A stretch of DNA of 64,000 nucleotides from an uncultured Desulfovibrio sp. (GTDB lineage: Bacteria > Desulfobacterota > Desulfovibrionia > Desulfovibrionales > Desulfovibrionaceae): NCBI GenBank assembly GCA_910587035.1, contig CAJUMQ010000012.1, positions 14,134-78,133 of the forward strand, given 5' to 3'. Below, piece by piece: positions 45,174-55,017 of the stretch (its first letter is position 1; the number at the start of each line of letters is the position of its first letter). The notes beneath the pieces were generated by a model that ran no database searches, had not been told where the DNA came from, and was given only the letters and a program-made list of their open reading frames with translations. Both the position numbers and the translations under genes were made by a program.

Positions 45174-45202
45174 TTGACGATCCAGGATATTTAATCTAAA
45201 TA
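45174..45202 (+). promoter_or_regulatory. Sigma-70-like promoter of the S10 ribosomal operon
   Basis: TTGACG (45174-45179), 17-bp spacer, TAAATA (45197-45202). This would start transcription near 45210 and give a leader of about 500 nt before rpsJ. Confidence 0.65.
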
Positions 45203-45714
45203 TCTTCTGCTTCACAATATGGAGCATTCCCTGAACGGCAGGGGAGAGCGTCATGGTACGCTCTTATGCGCCTTATGCCAAAGGCAAAAGGTTTGACATT
45301 CGCAGGCGTTGCCAGATGCCTTGAGATGTCCAGCCGTTCCAGCCCAAGCGGAACCCGCCAATAGAATTTCTGTTGGCTCCAGGGCTGTAAGGTTAAGGGT
45401 AAGACACCCTGGTGAGCCTGCATGGTTTAATGCCGGAGTACCGGTATATGCCGCGCCGGGCTTGGCTTTTTGATGACATTGTAAAATGTGTCAGAAAGCG
45501 AAATGAGCCATATGGTCGCGGTTTTTTTGTTTTTCGGCGCCGGAATGCCGGCATGGTCCCGCAATTGGCAGGGCGGGGCGGGTTAGTAAAATTGGGATCA
45601 ACCTGTCCCAATATCCGGCTCTTTCGGGTTGGCTGCATTCTATGCCGGCCTGGGGAGTGCGCCAGATTGCGGAAACAGGCCGCGGTCGGGCATCAATCAA
45701 TGGAGCAGGCAATA
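45203..45714 (+). other. Long leader of the S10 operon
   Basis: About 510 bp before rpsJ without a convincing gene. Short hairpins are visible, e.g. AGAGCG with CGCTCT (around 45245-45264) and CCAGGG with CCCTGG near 45377-45411. In E. coli the S10 leader mediates L4 control; no sequence match to that structure is claimed. A frame upstream of and in phase with rpsJ is treated as non-coding. Confidence 0.45.
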
Positions 45715-46032
45715 ATGACGACAGTCAGCAGTGATCGCATTCGCATAAAACTGAAAGCCTATGATTACCGCATACTGGACAAGGCAGTGGCGGAGATAGT
45801 GGACACGGCGCGCAACACTGGCGCAAGCGTTGCCGGTCCGATTCCGTTGCCAACAAATATCCACAAATTCACAATCCAGCGATCTGTCCACGTCGACAAG
45901 AAATCCAGAGAGCAATTTGAAATGCGCATTCATAAGCGCCTCATGGATATTCTGGAACCAACACAGCAGACAGTCGATGCATTGGGCAAACTTTCACTGC
46001 CTGCAGGCGTGGATGTGGAAATCAAGCTCTAG
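45715..46032 (+). CDS. rpsJ: 30S ribosomal protein S10
   Basis: 105 residues: [18 protein letters not shown] and the [21 protein letters not shown] loop region mark S10, which also binds NusB in antitermination. The ATG at 45715 is chosen because GGAG lies 9 bp before it; the frame is open upstream but S10 homology starts here. First gene of the S10-spc-alpha cluster. Confidence 0.97.
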   Translation: MTTVSSDRIRIKLKAYDYRILDKAVAEIVDTARNTGASVAGPIPLPTNIHKFTIQRSVHVDKKSREQFEMRIHKRLMDILEPTQQTVDALGKLSLPAGVDVEIKL

Positions 46033-46044
46033 GAAGTTGCAGTC

Positions 46045-46674
46045 ATGGCAGAAAAATTGGGAATTTTAGGACGCAAGCTGGGAATGACGCGGATTTTTGC
46101 CGATGATGGTTCGGCCCTGGCGGTGACCGTCATACAAGCCGGCCCATGCCCTGTGACTCAGGTGAAATCCGAGGCAAAAGATGGTTACAATGCCTTGCAG
46201 ATAGCTTTCTGGAAAACCACGGCCAAGCATGTCACCAAGCCGATGCAGGGGCATTTTGCCCAGGCAGATGCCGGTCTTTACAGACACACGCGGGAAATAC
46301 GCCTTGCGGGCGCTCCGGACAAAAAGCTTGGCGATGAGCTGACAGTGGAAATTTTTGCGCCGGGCGAAGTGGTCAAAGTGACAGGCAGGAGCGTGGGTAA
46401 AGGCTATCAGGGCCGTATGCGCCGCTGGAATTTTGCCGGTTCAAAGGATTCGCATGGTTGCGAAAAAGTGCATCGCAACAATGGCTCCATAGGCAATAAC
46501 ACCTTTCCCGGGCATGTGTTCAAGGGCCGTAAGATGGCAGGTCACTGGGGCGATGAGACGGTGACCGAGACAGGCCTGCTTGTGGTGGGCGTTCGGCCCG
46601 AGGACAATGTTATTCTTGTAAAAGGCACAGTACCTGGTCCCAAAAACGGCCTTGTGCTGATTCGCAAGCAGTAG
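46045..46674 (+). CDS. rplC: 50S ribosomal protein L3
   Basis: 209 residues, beginning with [11 protein letters not shown] and holding the central loop with [13 protein letters not shown] and [15 protein letters not shown], which reaches the peptidyl transferase centre. It starts 12 bp after rpsJ. L3 initiates 23S rRNA folding. Confidence 0.97.
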   Translation: MAEKLGILGRKLGMTRIFADDGSALAVTVIQAGPCPVTQVKSEAKDGYNALQIAFWKTTAKHVTKPMQGHFAQADAGLYRHTREIRLAGAPDKKLGDELTVEIFAPGEVVKVTGRSVGKGYQGRMRRWNFAGSKDSHGCEKVHRNNGSIGNNTFPGHVFKGRKMAGHWGDETVTETGLLVVGVRPEDNVILVKGTVPGPKNGLVLIRKQ

Positions 46675-46683
46675 GGGAAGCTG

Positions 46684-47316
46684 ATGGCCACAGTCAAGAT
46701 ATATGATCAGCATAAACAGGAAAGCGGCGAAATACTGCTTGCTCCTGAGGTTTTTGAAATCGAGGCCCGCCCCGAGATCCTGAATTTTGTGGTCAGGGCG
46801 CAAATGGCTGCCAGGCGCAGTGGCACACACAATGCAAAAACACGGGCCCAGGTTTCCGGTGGCGGCGTGAAGCCATGGAAACAGAAGGGTACGGGCCGGG
46901 CGCGCGCAGGGTCCAACCGCTCGCCTGTATGGCGCGGCGGCGCTGTGATATTTGGCCCATCGCCAAGGGATTACAGTTTCAAGGTCAATAGCAAAATCAG
47001 GGCGCTTGCCCTGAAAATGGCTTTATCCAGCCGCCTTGCAGCCAATGATCTCATGGTGGTCAACCGAATGGAAATTGCCGAGCCCAAGACAAAACTGTTC
47101 GCAGCCATTGCCAAAGACCTGGATTTGAATCGCGCGCTGATTGTTTTGCCACAAAAGGATGAAATGCTTATACGCGCAAGCAATAATATTCCTGGTCTTT
47201 CCATGACCACGCCAGACCAGTTAAACGTGCTGCAGGTATTGAAACACAAGCAGCTGGTGCTCTTGCAGGGCTCAGTTGAGCTAATTGAGGCGCGTTTTGC
47301 CGCGAGGGGGAAATAG
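46684..47316 (+). CDS. rplD: 50S ribosomal protein L4
   Basis: 210 residues. The exit-tunnel loop is visible as GGGVKPWKQKGTGRARAGS, with RSPVWRGGAVIFGP after it. L4 lines the nascent-chain tunnel and in E. coli represses its own operon. Its stop is followed at once by the rplW start. Confidence 0.96.
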   Translation: MATVKIYDQHKQESGEILLAPEVFEIEARPEILNFVVRAQMAARRSGTHNAKTRAQVSGGGVKPWKQKGTGRARAGSNRSPVWRGGAVIFGPSPRDYSFKVNSKIRALALKMALSSRLAANDLMVVNRMEIAEPKTKLFAAIAKDLDLNRALIVLPQKDEMLIRASNNIPGLSMTTPDQLNVLQVLKHKQLVLLQGSVELIEARFAARGK

Positions 47317-47607
47317 ATGGATTTATCAGATGTGCTTATAAAGCCCCGGCTGACCGAAAAGATAACCATGCTGTCCGAAGATGCCAGACAGGTGGCTTTT
47401 ATGGTTGATCCGCGCGCCAACAAAATTGAAATAAAAAAAGCGGTTGAAAAAGCCTTTGACGTGAAGGTTGAAGCTGTCAATATCATCTGTCGCAAACCGC
47501 GCCGGCGTATTCGCCAGGGCAGGGTGCGTGGACAGTACGAAGGCTTTAAAAAGGCCTATGTACAGCTTGCGGAAGGCAGTAAAATTGAGCTTTTTGAGGG
47601 GGTCTAG
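47317..47607 (+). CDS. rplW: 50S ribosomal protein L23
   Basis: 96 residues: [10 protein letters not shown] at the start, [22 protein letters not shown] and a basic [10 protein letters not shown] stretch. L23 lies at the tunnel exit and docks SRP and trigger factor. It abuts the L4 stop with no gap. Confidence 0.96.
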   Translation: MDLSDVLIKPRLTEKITMLSEDARQVAFMVDPRANKIEIKKAVEKAFDVKVEAVNIICRKPRRRIRQGRVRGQYEGFKKAYVQLAEGSKIELFEGV

Positions 47608-47609
47608 AA

Positions 47610-48458
47610 ATGGCTGTGCGCAAGCTTAAACCCACTTCTGCAGGGCGCAGGTTCCAGACTGTGTCCGATTTTGAGGAAATCACCCGCACCACCCCCGAAA
47701 AATCGCTTACCTCCGGCCTTTCCAAAAAGGCTGGTCGCAACAATCGCGGCCGGGTGACGAGCAGACGCCGTGGCGGCGGTGTGAAAAGGCTTTACCGCGA
47801 GATAGATTTCAAGCGCAACAAGAAGGGTGTGCCAGCCAGGGTGGCCGAGATCGAGTATGATCCCAACAGGACAGCCCGCATTGCCCTGCTGCATTATGCG
47901 GATGGTGAAAAGCGGTACATTCTGGCACCGGTGGGTCTGAAACAGGGCGATGTGGTCATGAGCGGCACAGATGCCCGCACCGGCCAGACTGCCGATATCA
48001 AACCTGGCAATGCACTGGAAATGTCCAAAATTCCTGTCGGTACAATCATCCACAATATTGAAATGATGCCTGGCAGAGGCGGACAGATGTGCCGCTCGGC
48101 AGGTTCATATGCCCAGCTTATAGCTAAAGAGGGCAAGTATGCCCTGCTCAGGCTGCCATCTGGTGAAGTGCGCAAGGTACTTGCCAGCTGTGTGGCCACC
48201 ATTGGCCAGGTTGGCAATCTTTCCAATGAAAATGTCTCCCTTGGTAAAGCCGGGCGCAACCGCTGGCTTGGACGCCGCCCAAAGGTTCGTGGTGTTGCCA
48301 TGAACCCCATTGACCATCCACTTGGCGGTGGCGAAGGTCGCAGTTCCGGTGGCAGACATCCTGTCTCGCCATGGGGTATGCCGGCCAAGGGTTACAAGAC
48401 AAGAGACAAGAAGAAGGCATCCACCAGGCTCATTATCAAGCGTAGAGGCCAGAAGTAG
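47610..48458 (+). CDS. rplB: 50S ribosomal protein L2
   Basis: 282 residues, with [13 protein letters not shown] and the C-terminal [17 protein letters not shown] segment that carries the His near the peptidyl transferase site. L2 is among the most conserved primary binders of 23S rRNA. It starts 2 bp after rplW. Confidence 0.97.
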   Translation: MAVRKLKPTSAGRRFQTVSDFEEITRTTPEKSLTSGLSKKAGRNNRGRVTSRRRGGGVKRLYREIDFKRNKKGVPARVAEIEYDPNRTARIALLHYADGEKRYILAPVGLKQGDVVMSGTDARTGQTADIKPGNALEMSKIPVGTIIHNIEMMPGRGGQMCRSAGSYAQLIAKEGKYALLRLPSGEVRKVLASCVATIGQVGNLSNENVSLGKAGRNRWLGRRPKVRGVAMNPIDHPLGGGEGRSSGGRHPVSPWGMPAKGYKTRDKKKASTRLIIKRRGQK

Positions 48459-48466
48459 GAGAAAAC

Positions 48467-48751
48467 ATGCCAAGATCACTAAAAAAAGGTCCTTTTATTG
48501 ATGCGACTTTGCAGAAAAAGGTGGATGCGGCAGTTGCCAGTAATGACAGGCGTGTTCTCAAGACCTGGTCGCGCCGTTCAACAATACTGCCGGAAATGGT
48601 TGGTCTGACTTTTGCTGTGCACAATGGCAAAAAGTTTGTGCCCGTGTTTGTGACCGAGAATATGGTTGGCCACAAACTTGGCGAATTTTCGCCAACCCGC
48701 ACCTTCCATGGCCATGCCGCGGACAAAAAGGCAAAAGCCGTCAAGAAGTAG
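48467..48751 (+). CDS. rpsS: 30S ribosomal protein S19
   Basis: 94 residues: [29 protein letters not shown] and [12 protein letters not shown]. It sits in the 30S head and binds with S13. It follows rplB by 8 bp with AGGAG in the gap. Confidence 0.97.
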   Translation: MPRSLKKGPFIDATLQKKVDAAVASNDRRVLKTWSRRSTILPEMVGLTFAVHNGKKFVPVFVTENMVGHKLGEFSPTRTFHGHAADKKAKAVKK

Positions 48752-48760
48752 GGTGAAGTG

Positions 48761-49099
48761 ATGGAATCTAGAGCAATAGCAAGATATCAGCGTGTTTCAC
48801 CACGCAAGGCGCGCCTGGTTGCCCGCAATGTGCAGGGCATGGCCGTAGAGGATGCCCTGAATCTCCTGCTTTTTACGCCCAACAAGCCTGCGGGAATAAT
48901 TTATGGCGTTATGCGCAGCGCACTGGCCAATGCTGGCCAGATTGGCGGCATGGATCCGGATAATCTGGTTGTGAAAGAGGTCATGGTCAATGAAGGGCCG
49001 GCCTGGAAGCGTTTTATGCCGCGCGCCCAGGGCCGCGCAACCCGTATTCGCAAACGCACAAGCCATATCACTGTAATTCTTTCCGAAGGGCGGGAATAG
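48761..49099 (+). CDS. rplV: 50S ribosomal protein L22
   Basis: 112 residues: YQRVSPRKARLVARNVQGM at the start and the beta-hairpin RAQGRATRIRKRTSHITV near the end, which lines the exit tunnel. ATG 48761 is preferred to the GTG at 48758 because of its spacing to the GGTGA ribosome site. Confidence 0.95.
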   Translation: MESRAIARYQRVSPRKARLVARNVQGMAVEDALNLLLFTPNKPAGIIYGVMRSALANAGQIGGMDPDNLVVKEVMVNEGPAWKRFMPRAQGRATRIRKRTSHITVILSEGRE

Positions 49100-49102
49100 A
49101 TT

Positions 49103-49744
49103 ATGGGTCAAAAAGTACATCCTTTTGGATTCAGGCTGGGATATAATAAAAATTGGCAGTCGCGCTGGTTCAGCAAAAAGGAATATCCGGCCTTCGTTTT
49201 TGAGGACAATAAAATCCGCTCTTTTGTAAAGAAGCTTCTTTATAATGCCGGAATTGCCAAAATCGAAATCGAGCGCGCCGGCGGCAAAGTGCGTCTTATT
49301 CTTTCCACAGCCAGGCCAGGCATTGTCATTGGCCGCAAGGGTGTGGAAATTGAAAAGTTGCGCAATGATCTGAAAAAGAGGTTTGGCAGGGAATTTTCCC
49401 TGGAAGTCAATGAAATCAGACGTCCAGAGATCGATGCCCAGCTTATTGCCGAAAACATAGCGCAGCAGCTTGAGCGTCGTGTCGCCTTTAGGCGCGCCAT
49501 GAAAAGAACCGTCTCCATGGCACGCAAGTTTGGTGCTGAAGGCATTAAGGTAACCTGCTCGGGGCGTCTGGCCGGGGCCGAGATAGCAAGAACGGAATGG
49601 TACAGGGACGGTCGTGTGCCATTGCAGACCCTGCGGGCCAATATTGAGTTTGGCTTTGCCGAAGCCCATACCACCTACGGCATAATTGGCGTAAAAGTAT
49701 GGGTGTACAAGGGTGAAATACTTGATAAAGAGGTGGAACAGTAA
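49103..49744 (+). CDS. rpsC: 30S ribosomal protein S3
   Basis: 213 residues with [13 protein letters not shown] at the start, the KH domain segment [13 protein letters not shown] and the C-terminal [20 protein letters not shown]3 lies at the mRNA entry. Its stop and the rplP start overlap as TAATG. Confidence 0.97.
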   Translation: MGQKVHPFGFRLGYNKNWQSRWFSKKEYPAFVFEDNKIRSFVKKLLYNAGIAKIEIERAGGKVRLILSTARPGIVIGRKGVEIEKLRNDLKKRFGREFSLEVNEIRRPEIDAQLIAENIAQQLERRVAFRRAMKRTVSMARKFGAEGIKVTCSGRLAGAEIARTEWYRDGRVPLQTLRANIEFGFAEAHTTYGIIGVKVWVYKGEILDKEVEQ

Positions 49745-50157
49745 TGCTTGCGCCCAAAAAAGTTAAATATCGCAAATGGCAGAAGGGCCGTTTGCGCGGC
49801 CTGGCCACGCGCGGCGCTACCATAGCCTTTGGCGATATAGGTCTCAAGGCAATTCAGCATGGCCATTTGTCCAGCCAGCAGATTGAGGCCGCCCGTATTG
49901 CCATGATGCGCCACATAAAGCGTGGGGGCAAGGTCTGGATTAGGATATTCCCTGATCGGCCCGTTACAGCCAAGCCGTTGGAAACCAGACAGGGATCCGG
50001 CAAAGGCGCTCCTGTGGGTTGGTGCGCGCCAGTGAAACCGGGGCGCATTCTTTATGAAATCAAGGGCGTAAGCATGGATCTGGCGAAAGAGGCCTTGACC
50101 AGGGCTGCCCACAAACTGCCCATCAAGACGATAATTGTGGCAAGGGAGGGCTTCTGA
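49744..50157 (+). CDS. rplP: 50S ribosomal protein L16
   Basis: 137 residues: [26 protein letters not shown] [18 protein letters not shown] and [18 protein letters not shown]16 helps position tRNA in the A site. It overlaps its neighbours at both ends (TAATG before, TGATG after). Confidence 0.97.
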   Translation: MLAPKKVKYRKWQKGRLRGLATRGATIAFGDIGLKAIQHGHLSSQQIEAARIAMMRHIKRGGKVWIRIFPDRPVTAKPLETRQGSGKGAPVGWCAPVKPGRILYEIKGVSMDLAKEALTRAAHKLPIKTIIVAREGF

Positions 50158-50384
50158 TGGCCCTGGGTAAAAAGGATAAAAAGACACTTCCTGATGCCGC
50201 GGCCCTCAGGGCCATGAGCGCAACAGAGCTTGAAGCCATGTATGCGGCAGATAAGGAAGAGCTGATGCGCGCTCGCTTTCAGCATGCCACAGCATCACTG
50301 GAAGATACCGCGTTTTTGAAGACTATGCGCCGCCAGATTGCCAGAGTGGCGACCATTCTTACTGAAAAGCGGGAGAATAGCTAA
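50157..50384 (+). CDS. rpmC: 50S ribosomal protein L29
   Basis: 75 residues of helical hairpin with MSATELEAMYAADKEELMR, RFQHATASL and a C-terminal RRQIARVATILTEK. Slightly longer than the usual 60-70 residues because of an N-terminal KKDKKTLPDAAAL extension. L29 lies at the tunnel exit. Confidence 0.93.
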   Translation: MALGKKDKKTLPDAAALRAMSATELEAMYAADKEELMRARFQHATASLEDTAFLKTMRRQIARVATILTEKRENS

Positions 50385-50648
50385 ATGAAGGCTCTTGAAA
50401 AACGCAAGGGCAGGGTCATGACCGGGGTTGTCGTCAGCGACAAGAATGACAAAACCATTGTTGTCAGGGTGGAAACCCTTGTGAAACATCCCCTGCTTAA
50501 AAAGTATGTGCGCAGGCGCAAGAAGTTCACAGCGCATGATCCCGAGAATGCATGCGGTATGGGCGATATTGTCAAAATTGTGGAATACAGGCCCATGTCG
50601 CATAACAAGCGCTGGCATCTTGTATCCATCATAGAAAAGGCTGTATAG
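50385..50648 (+). CDS. rpsQ: 30S ribosomal protein S17
   Basis: 87 residues of OB fold: [34 protein letters not shown] and [16 protein letters not shown]. It binds 16S rRNA helix 11 early in assembly. It starts directly after the rpmC stop. Confidence 0.97.
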   Translation: MKALEKRKGRVMTGVVVSDKNDKTIVVRVETLVKHPLLKKYVRRRKKFTAHDPENACGMGDIVKIVEYRPMSHNKRWHLVSIIEKAV

Positions 50649-50658
50649 GGGGAGACAC

Positions 50659-51027
50659 ATGATCCAGGTAGAATCTACCCTTCAGGTGGCCGACAATTCC
50701 GGCGCCAAAAAGGTGGCCTGCATCAAGGTGCTTGGCGGCTCCCATCGCCGTTATGCCTCCCTTGGCGATATCATTATGGTGACTGTCAAGGAGGCCATGC
50801 CCCACAGCAAGGTCAAAAAAGGCGATGTCATGAAGGCTGTTATAGTGCGCACTGCCAAGGAAGTAAGGCGCATGGATGGCAGTTATATAAAATTTGACGG
50901 CAATGCCGCAGTGCTTTTATCCAATCAGGGCGAACCTGTGGGCACGCGTATTTTTGGGCCCGTGGCACGCGAACTTCGCGCCCAGAACTTCATGAAGATC
51001 ATTTCCCTTGCCCCGGAAGTGCTCTAG
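50659..51027 (+). CDS. rplN: 50S ribosomal protein L14
   Basis: 122 residues: [31 protein letters not shown], and [25 protein letters not shown]14 sits at the subunit interface. GGGGGAGA precedes the start. Unlike the other gaps of this cluster, 133 bp separate it from rplX. Confidence 0.97.
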   Translation: MIQVESTLQVADNSGAKKVACIKVLGGSHRRYASLGDIIMVTVKEAMPHSKVKKGDVMKAVIVRTAKEVRRMDGSYIKFDGNAAVLLSNQGEPVGTRIFGPVARELRAQNFMKIISLAPEVL

Positions 51028-51160
51028 AGCGCTTTCCTGCTGAACAGGTAGGCGTTCACACGGATTTGCCAGCGGCATATCCGTACGCGAAATTATCACT
51101 TGGCGAATCAATCTTTGCCGTGGGATAATTTCAAAGCGAAAATGCTATGAGGAGACCGGA
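51028..51160. repeat. Hairpin-rich insertion between rplN and rplX
   Basis: ACGGATTTGCC (51060-51070), AGC, GGCATATCCGT (51074-51084) form an 11-bp stem with one mismatch. GAAATTATC (51089-51097) pairs with GATAATTTC (51124-51132). The minus strand carries CTTTGAAATTATCC (51123-51136), shared with two other intergenic sites. It lies within the r-protein operon, where such spacing is unusual, and belongs to the intergenic repeat family in a diverged form. Confidence 0.65.
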
Positions 51161-51499
51161 ATGAAAAGTTTTCGCATCCGCAAGGGCGATAATGTCATGG
51201 TAATCACGGGCAAGGACGCAGATAAAAATGTGCCGCGCAAGGTTTTGAAGATCCTGCGCAAACATGATCGGGTGCTGGTCGAAAAAACCAACATGGTCAA
51301 AAGACATATGCGTCCCAATCCCTATGCGCAGCAGCCTGGCGGGATTATTGAAAAGGAAATGCCCATTCATATATCCAATGTTATGGTGGTATGCCCCAGC
51401 TGTCACCGCCCAACGCGTATCGGTTACAGATATATTGAATCCGAAGGCAAGCGGAAAAAGGTGCGCTTCTGCAAAAAGTGCAATGAAGTTATGGAATAG
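51161..51499 (+). CDS. rplX: 50S ribosomal protein L24
   Basis: 112 residues: [17 protein letters not shown] (KOW motif), [15 protein letters not shown] and a C-terminal [20 protein letters not shown] with a second Cys pair CKKC, a zinc-type ending seen in some bacteria. Start has GAGGAGACC before it. It is the first gene after the inserted spacer. Confidence 0.95.
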   Translation: MKSFRIRKGDNVMVITGKDADKNVPRKVLKILRKHDRVLVEKTNMVKRHMRPNPYAQQPGGIIEKEMPIHISNVMVVCPSCHRPTRIGYRYIESEGKRKKVRFCKKCNEVME

Positions 51500-51507
51500 G
51501 GTGAGAT

Positions 51508-52047
51508 ATGACACGCCTTGAGAAGATATATAAGGAGAAAGTTGTTCCTGTAATGCAGAAGGAGTTTAATTACACCTCACCAATGCAACTGCCAGGAATA
51601 GAGAAAATCTCCCTCAACATTGGCCTTGGGGCAGCAACCCAGAACAACAAGCTTATGGAGGAGGCCGTGGCTGAACTTTCAGCCATTGCCGGACAGAAAG
51701 CTGTCATCACCAGGGCTAAAAAATCCATCGCGGCCTTTAAACTTCGCGAGGGCATGCCCATTGGTGTGCGTGTGACCCTGCGCAAAGATCGCATGTGGGA
51801 TTTTCTGGACAAGCTGATGAATTTTGCATTGCCCAGAGTTCGCGATTTTCGTGGCATTCCCGACAGGGGTTTTGATGGCAGGGGTAACTTTACCCTTGGC
51901 GTCAAGGAGCATACCATATTCCCCGAGCTCGAGATTGACAGGGTTGACAATCCCAAGGGCATGAACATCACCATCGTTACCAGCGCCAAAACTGACAAGG
52001 AAGGCAAATTCCTTCTTGATCAGCTTGGCATGCCATTTCGCAAATAG
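51508..52047 (+). CDS. rplE: 50S ribosomal protein L5
   Basis: 179 residues: [22 protein letters not shown]-like [32 protein letters not shown] and [21 protein letters not shown]5 binds 5S rRNA and contacts P-site tRNA. Confidence 0.97.
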   Translation: MTRLEKIYKEKVVPVMQKEFNYTSPMQLPGIEKISLNIGLGAATQNNKLMEEAVAELSAIAGQKAVITRAKKSIAAFKLREGMPIGVRVTLRKDRMWDFLDKLMNFALPRVRDFRGIPDRGFDGRGNFTLGVKEHTIFPELEIDRVDNPKGMNITIVTSAKTDKEGKFLLDQLGMPFRK

Positions 52048-52056
52048 GAGATAATG

Positions 52057-52242
52057 ATGTCGCGTACTTCACTCGAAGTTAAGGCAAGACGTAAACCAAA
52101 ATTTAGCACGCGCGCCTATAATCGCTGTCCTGTTTGCGGACGTCCCCGCGCATTTCTGCGCCAGTTTGGCGTGTGCCGCATCTGCTTCCGCAAGATGGCG
52201 CTAAATGGCGAATTGCCCGGAGTGCGCAAATCCAGCTGGTAA
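52057..52242 (+). CDS. rpsN: 30S ribosomal protein S14, zinc-binding type
   Basis: 61 residues, the short C+ form with the zinc motif [20 protein letters not shown], unlike the 101-residue S14 of enterobacteria. ATG 52057 is preferred over 52054 for its spacing to GGAG at 52047-52050. Confidence 0.96.
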   Translation: MSRTSLEVKARRKPKFSTRAYNRCPVCGRPRAFLRQFGVCRICFRKMALNGELPGVRKSSW

Positions 52243-52321
52243 ACACCAGATGTCGCCAGGCAAAAAGCCTGGTCTATGCCGCCATGGCGGCTGATCTAAA
52301 TTGTGTTAACAGGAGTTCTTG
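52243..52321 (+). other. rpsN-rpsH spacer with two hairpins
   Basis: CCAGGC, AAAAA, GCCTGG at 52256-52272 and the palindrome GCCGCCATGGCGGC at 52278-52291 lie before rpsH. The E. coli spc operon has S8-binding control sites in this area (near L5), so an S8-binding role is possible but unproven. Confidence 0.4.
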
Positions 52322-52702
52322 ATGTTGACAGATCCCATTGCGGATATGCTGACACGCATTCGCAACGCGCATTTGGCCCTGCATACGGAAGTGAATGTGC
52401 CGCGCTCCAAAATAAAGGCTGCCATAGCCGGAATTTTGAAGCAGGAAGGTTACGTTGAGGACGTGGCCGAAGATGGCGGCAACATTGCAATTACCTTGAA
52501 ATATATTGACGGGCGTCCTGCCATCAGCGGCCTTAAGCGCAAAAGCAGCCCCGGACGCAGGGTATATGTGAATTCACGCGAAATTCCCAGCGTGCAGAAT
52601 GGCTTGGGCATATGCATTTTATCCACTTCCAGCGGTGTGCTGGATGGCCGTACCGCCCTTGATAAAAAAGTTGGCGGCGAACTTCTTTGCGAAATCTGGT
52701 AG
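52322..52702 (+). CDS. rpsH: 30S ribosomal protein S8
   Basis: 126 residues: [36 protein letters not shown] and the C-terminal [26 protein letters not shown] (split mark of S8). ATG 52322 is placed 6 bp after AGGAG; a TTG at 52319 is less likely. Confidence 0.97.
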   Translation: MLTDPIADMLTRIRNAHLALHTEVNVPRSKIKAAIAGILKQEGYVEDVAEDGGNIAITLKYIDGRPAISGLKRKSSPGRRVYVNSREIPSVQNGLGICILSTSSGVLDGRTALDKKVGGELLCEIW

Positions 52703-52712
52703 GGAGGCAATT

Positions 52713-53252
52713 ATGTCGCGAATTGGAAAATTGCCCGTTCCCGTGCCTGCTGGAGTGGAAGTCAAGGTCGGCCCTGAGCAAATTGAAGTCAAGGGGCCCA
52801 AAGGAGTGCTGCATACTCCTGTATGCGATCTCCTGGAATATGAATTGAAGGATGGTCATCTTACCATTACCAGACGGGAAGAGACCAGACAAAGCCGCTC
52901 CCAGCATGGTCTCAGGCGCACCCTTGTCGCAAATTGCATTGAGGGAGTGACCAAGGGATTCTCAAAAGCCCTTGAAGTTATTGGCATTGGCTATCGTGTC
53001 GCAGTCAAGGGGAATATGGTAGAGTTGGCGGTTGGATTTTCCCACCCTGTCATTATCGAGTTGCCAGAAGGCATCAAGGCCGCTGTTGAAGGCCAGGTTC
53101 TGACTCTCACCGGTATTGATAAAGAGCTTGTAGGCGAAACTGCGGCTAGGATACGCCGTATCCGCAAGCCTGAACCCTACAAGGGTAAAGGCATTAAATA
53201 TGTAAACGAGATTGTCCGTCGCAAGGTGGGCAAATCCGGCGGCAAGAAGTAG
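52713..53252 (+). CDS. rplF: 50S ribosomal protein L6
   Basis: 179 residues: MSRIGKLPVPVPAGVEV, VEVKGPKG, GLRRTLVANCIEGVTKGF and PEPYKGKGIKYVNEIVRRK. L6 lies near the GTPase centre. The start has AGGGAGGCAATT before it; the frame is open upstream into rpsH. Confidence 0.97.
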   Translation: MSRIGKLPVPVPAGVEVKVGPEQIEVKGPKGVLHTPVCDLLEYELKDGHLTITRREETRQSRSQHGLRRTLVANCIEGVTKGFSKALEVIGIGYRVAVKGNMVELAVGFSHPVIIELPEGIKAAVEGQVLTLTGIDKELVGETAARIRRIRKPEPYKGKGIKYVNEIVRRKVGKSGGKK

Positions 53253-53261
53253 GTGGCAGAG

Positions 53262-53621
53262 ATGAAGGAAAGCAAGAACAAGATGCGGCAGCATCGCAAG
53301 ATCCGCATCCGCAAGAAAGTTTCTGGTACCGCGGAACAGCCAAGGCTTGTTGTCTACAGATCCAACATGCATATTTATGCCCAGATTGTGAATGACATCG
53401 AGGGCGCCACCATTGTATCCGCATCGACATTGAGCTTGTGCAAAAAAGAGCCTGGCTTGCATTGCAATAAGGAAGGCGCGGAAAAGGTTGGCCGTGAAAT
53501 AGCCCAGATGGCGAAGGAAAAAAATATTAGCAAGGTCGTTTTTGATCGTAACGGCTACATTTATCATGGTCGAATAAAGGCTGTGGCAGATGGAGCCAGG
53601 GCAGGGGGACTGGAGTTCTGA
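53262..53621 (+). CDS. rplR: 50S ribosomal protein L18
   Basis: 119 residues: [36 protein letters not shown] and [21 protein letters not shown]18 brings 5S rRNA to the large subunit. ATG 53262 is chosen; a GTG at 53253 directly after the rplF stop is possible. Confidence 0.95.
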   Translation: MKESKNKMRQHRKIRIRKKVSGTAEQPRLVVYRSNMHIYAQIVNDIEGATIVSASTLSLCKKEPGLHCNKEGAEKVGREIAQMAKEKNISKVVFDRNGYIYHGRIKAVADGARAGGLEF

Positions 53622-53622
53622 T

Positions 53623-54144
53623 ATGCGGCAGGAAAATTCGAACAACAGCGAAACACAGCATAATGAGCTTGGCGAAATTGAGAAGATTGTTGCCCTCAAC
53701 CGTGTTGCCAAAGTGGTGAAAGGCGGACGTCGCTTCAGCTTCAGCGCCCTTGTGGTGGTTGGTGATGGCAAGGGCGGCGTCGGTTATGGCCTCGGTAAGG
53801 CGCAGGAAGTTCCTGAAGCCCTCAGAAAAGCCACGGAGCGCGCGCGCAAAAACAGGGTGAATATTCCTCTTCTCGACGGCACCCTCCCCTATGAGGTGCT
53901 TGGCCGGTTTGGCGCCGGTTGTGTGATGCTCAAGCCGGCATCCCAGGGCACAGGCATAATTGCCGGTGGCGCTGTGCGCGCTGTCATGGAAGCCGTCGGT
54001 GTGCGCGATGTCCTATCCAAGGCCATTGGCACCAATAATCCCCATAATGTCCTTAGGGCAACCATGGAAGGGTTGATGAACCTTCGCAGCGCCGCAGAAG
54101 TTTCGTCCCTGCGCGGCATGAAGCTGGAAGCTGTAAGGAAGTAG
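53623..54144 (+). CDS. rpsE: 30S ribosomal protein S5
   Basis: 173 residues with an Asn/Gln-rich N-terminus, then [40 protein letters not shown] and [17 protein letters not shown]5 guards mRNA entry and decoding. ATG 53623 is preceded by TGGAGT. Confidence 0.97.
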   Translation: MRQENSNNSETQHNELGEIEKIVALNRVAKVVKGGRRFSFSALVVVGDGKGGVGYGLGKAQEVPEALRKATERARKNRVNIPLLDGTLPYEVLGRFGAGCVMLKPASQGTGIIAGGAVRAVMEAVGVRDVLSKAIGTNNPHNVLRATMEGLMNLRSAAEVSSLRGMKLEAVRK

Positions 54145-54147
54145 GCG

Positions 54148-54330
54148 ATGAAGCAGATAAGTGTAGAACTGGTGCGTTCCCGCATCGGCACCACACCGCA
54201 TCAGCGTAAAATGCTTGATGCCCTTGGCCTGAAAAAAATGCACAAAATTAAAACTTTTAATGACACGCCTGCCATTCGCGGCATAATCCGCAAGGTTCCT
54301 CACCTTGTTGCCATAGTGGAAAAGGGTTAA
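54148..54330 (+). CDS. rpmD: 50S ribosomal protein L30
   Basis: 60 residues: ISVELVRSRIGTTPHQRKML, ALGLKKMHKIKTFNDTPAIRG and a short end. Normal size. It lies 3 bp after rpsE. Confidence 0.96.
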   Translation: MKQISVELVRSRIGTTPHQRKMLDALGLKKMHKIKTFNDTPAIRGIIRKVPHLVAIVEKG

Positions 54331-54342
54331 CAGGAGAAAAAC

Positions 54343-54840
54343 ATGCAGCTTCATGAGCTTTATCCTTTCCCTGAAGAGCGCAAGACAAGGCGCCGCGTTG
54401 GCCGCGGCCAGGGTTCTGGCCTTGGTGGCACAGCCGGTCGTGGACACAAGGGGCAGAATGCCCGTTCCGGCGGTGGCGTACGCCCGGGTTTTGAGGGTGG
54501 CCAGATGCCACTGCAGCGTCGTCTGCCAAAACACGGTTTCAAAAATGCGCTTTTTAAAATTGTTTATCAGCCGGTCAATCTCGATTCCCTGCAGAAGGCT
54601 TTTCCTGACAAGAAGAATATCAGTATTCAGGACATTTATGAAAGAGGCCTCGCGCATCGCTCCGAACTGGTGAAAATTCTTGGAGATGGAGAAGTAGCCG
54701 GGCCAATAAGTGTTGAGGCCCACAAGTTCAGCGCCAATGCGGCCGATAAAATCAGAAAGGCGGGAGGGACTGTCACAGAATTGCTGGCAGACATTCCCGT
54801 TGTTGAAGAAAGTGTTACAGTAAAAGAAACCGTGGAATAG
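54343..54840 (+). CDS. rplO: 50S ribosomal protein L15
   Basis: 165 residues: MQLHELYPFPEERKTRRRVG, GRGQGSGLGGTAGRGHKGQ and RPGFEGGQMPLQRRLPKHGF. A long C-terminal tail extends past the usual end with a Val/Glu-rich stretch. A hairpin AGGCAT, TTC, ATGCCT follows at 54844-54858. Confidence 0.96.
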   Translation: MQLHELYPFPEERKTRRRVGRGQGSGLGGTAGRGHKGQNARSGGGVRPGFEGGQMPLQRRLPKHGFKNALFKIVYQPVNLDSLQKAFPDKKNISIQDIYERGLAHRSELVKILGDGEVAGPISVEAHKFSANAADKIRKAGGTVTELLADIPVVEESVTVKETVE

Positions 54841-55017
54841 AAAAGGCATTTCATGCCTGGTGTCTATTCGGCGCCATGACAGATCAGGCAACAGGCATTG
54901 GTGAATATGTCGCCAATGCCCGTTGTCCTGTATGGCAATATCCAGCCTGCGTTTATTTCCATTCCTGGCGCCAAATTTTTTTGGCAGGCATTTGATCTTT
55001 CAAACAAAGAGATATCC

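Noticed and set aside
45412..45714. An in-phase 101-residue extension of rpsJ
   Set aside because: S10 homology and the ribosome site begin at 45715; the extension has no family and looks like leader.
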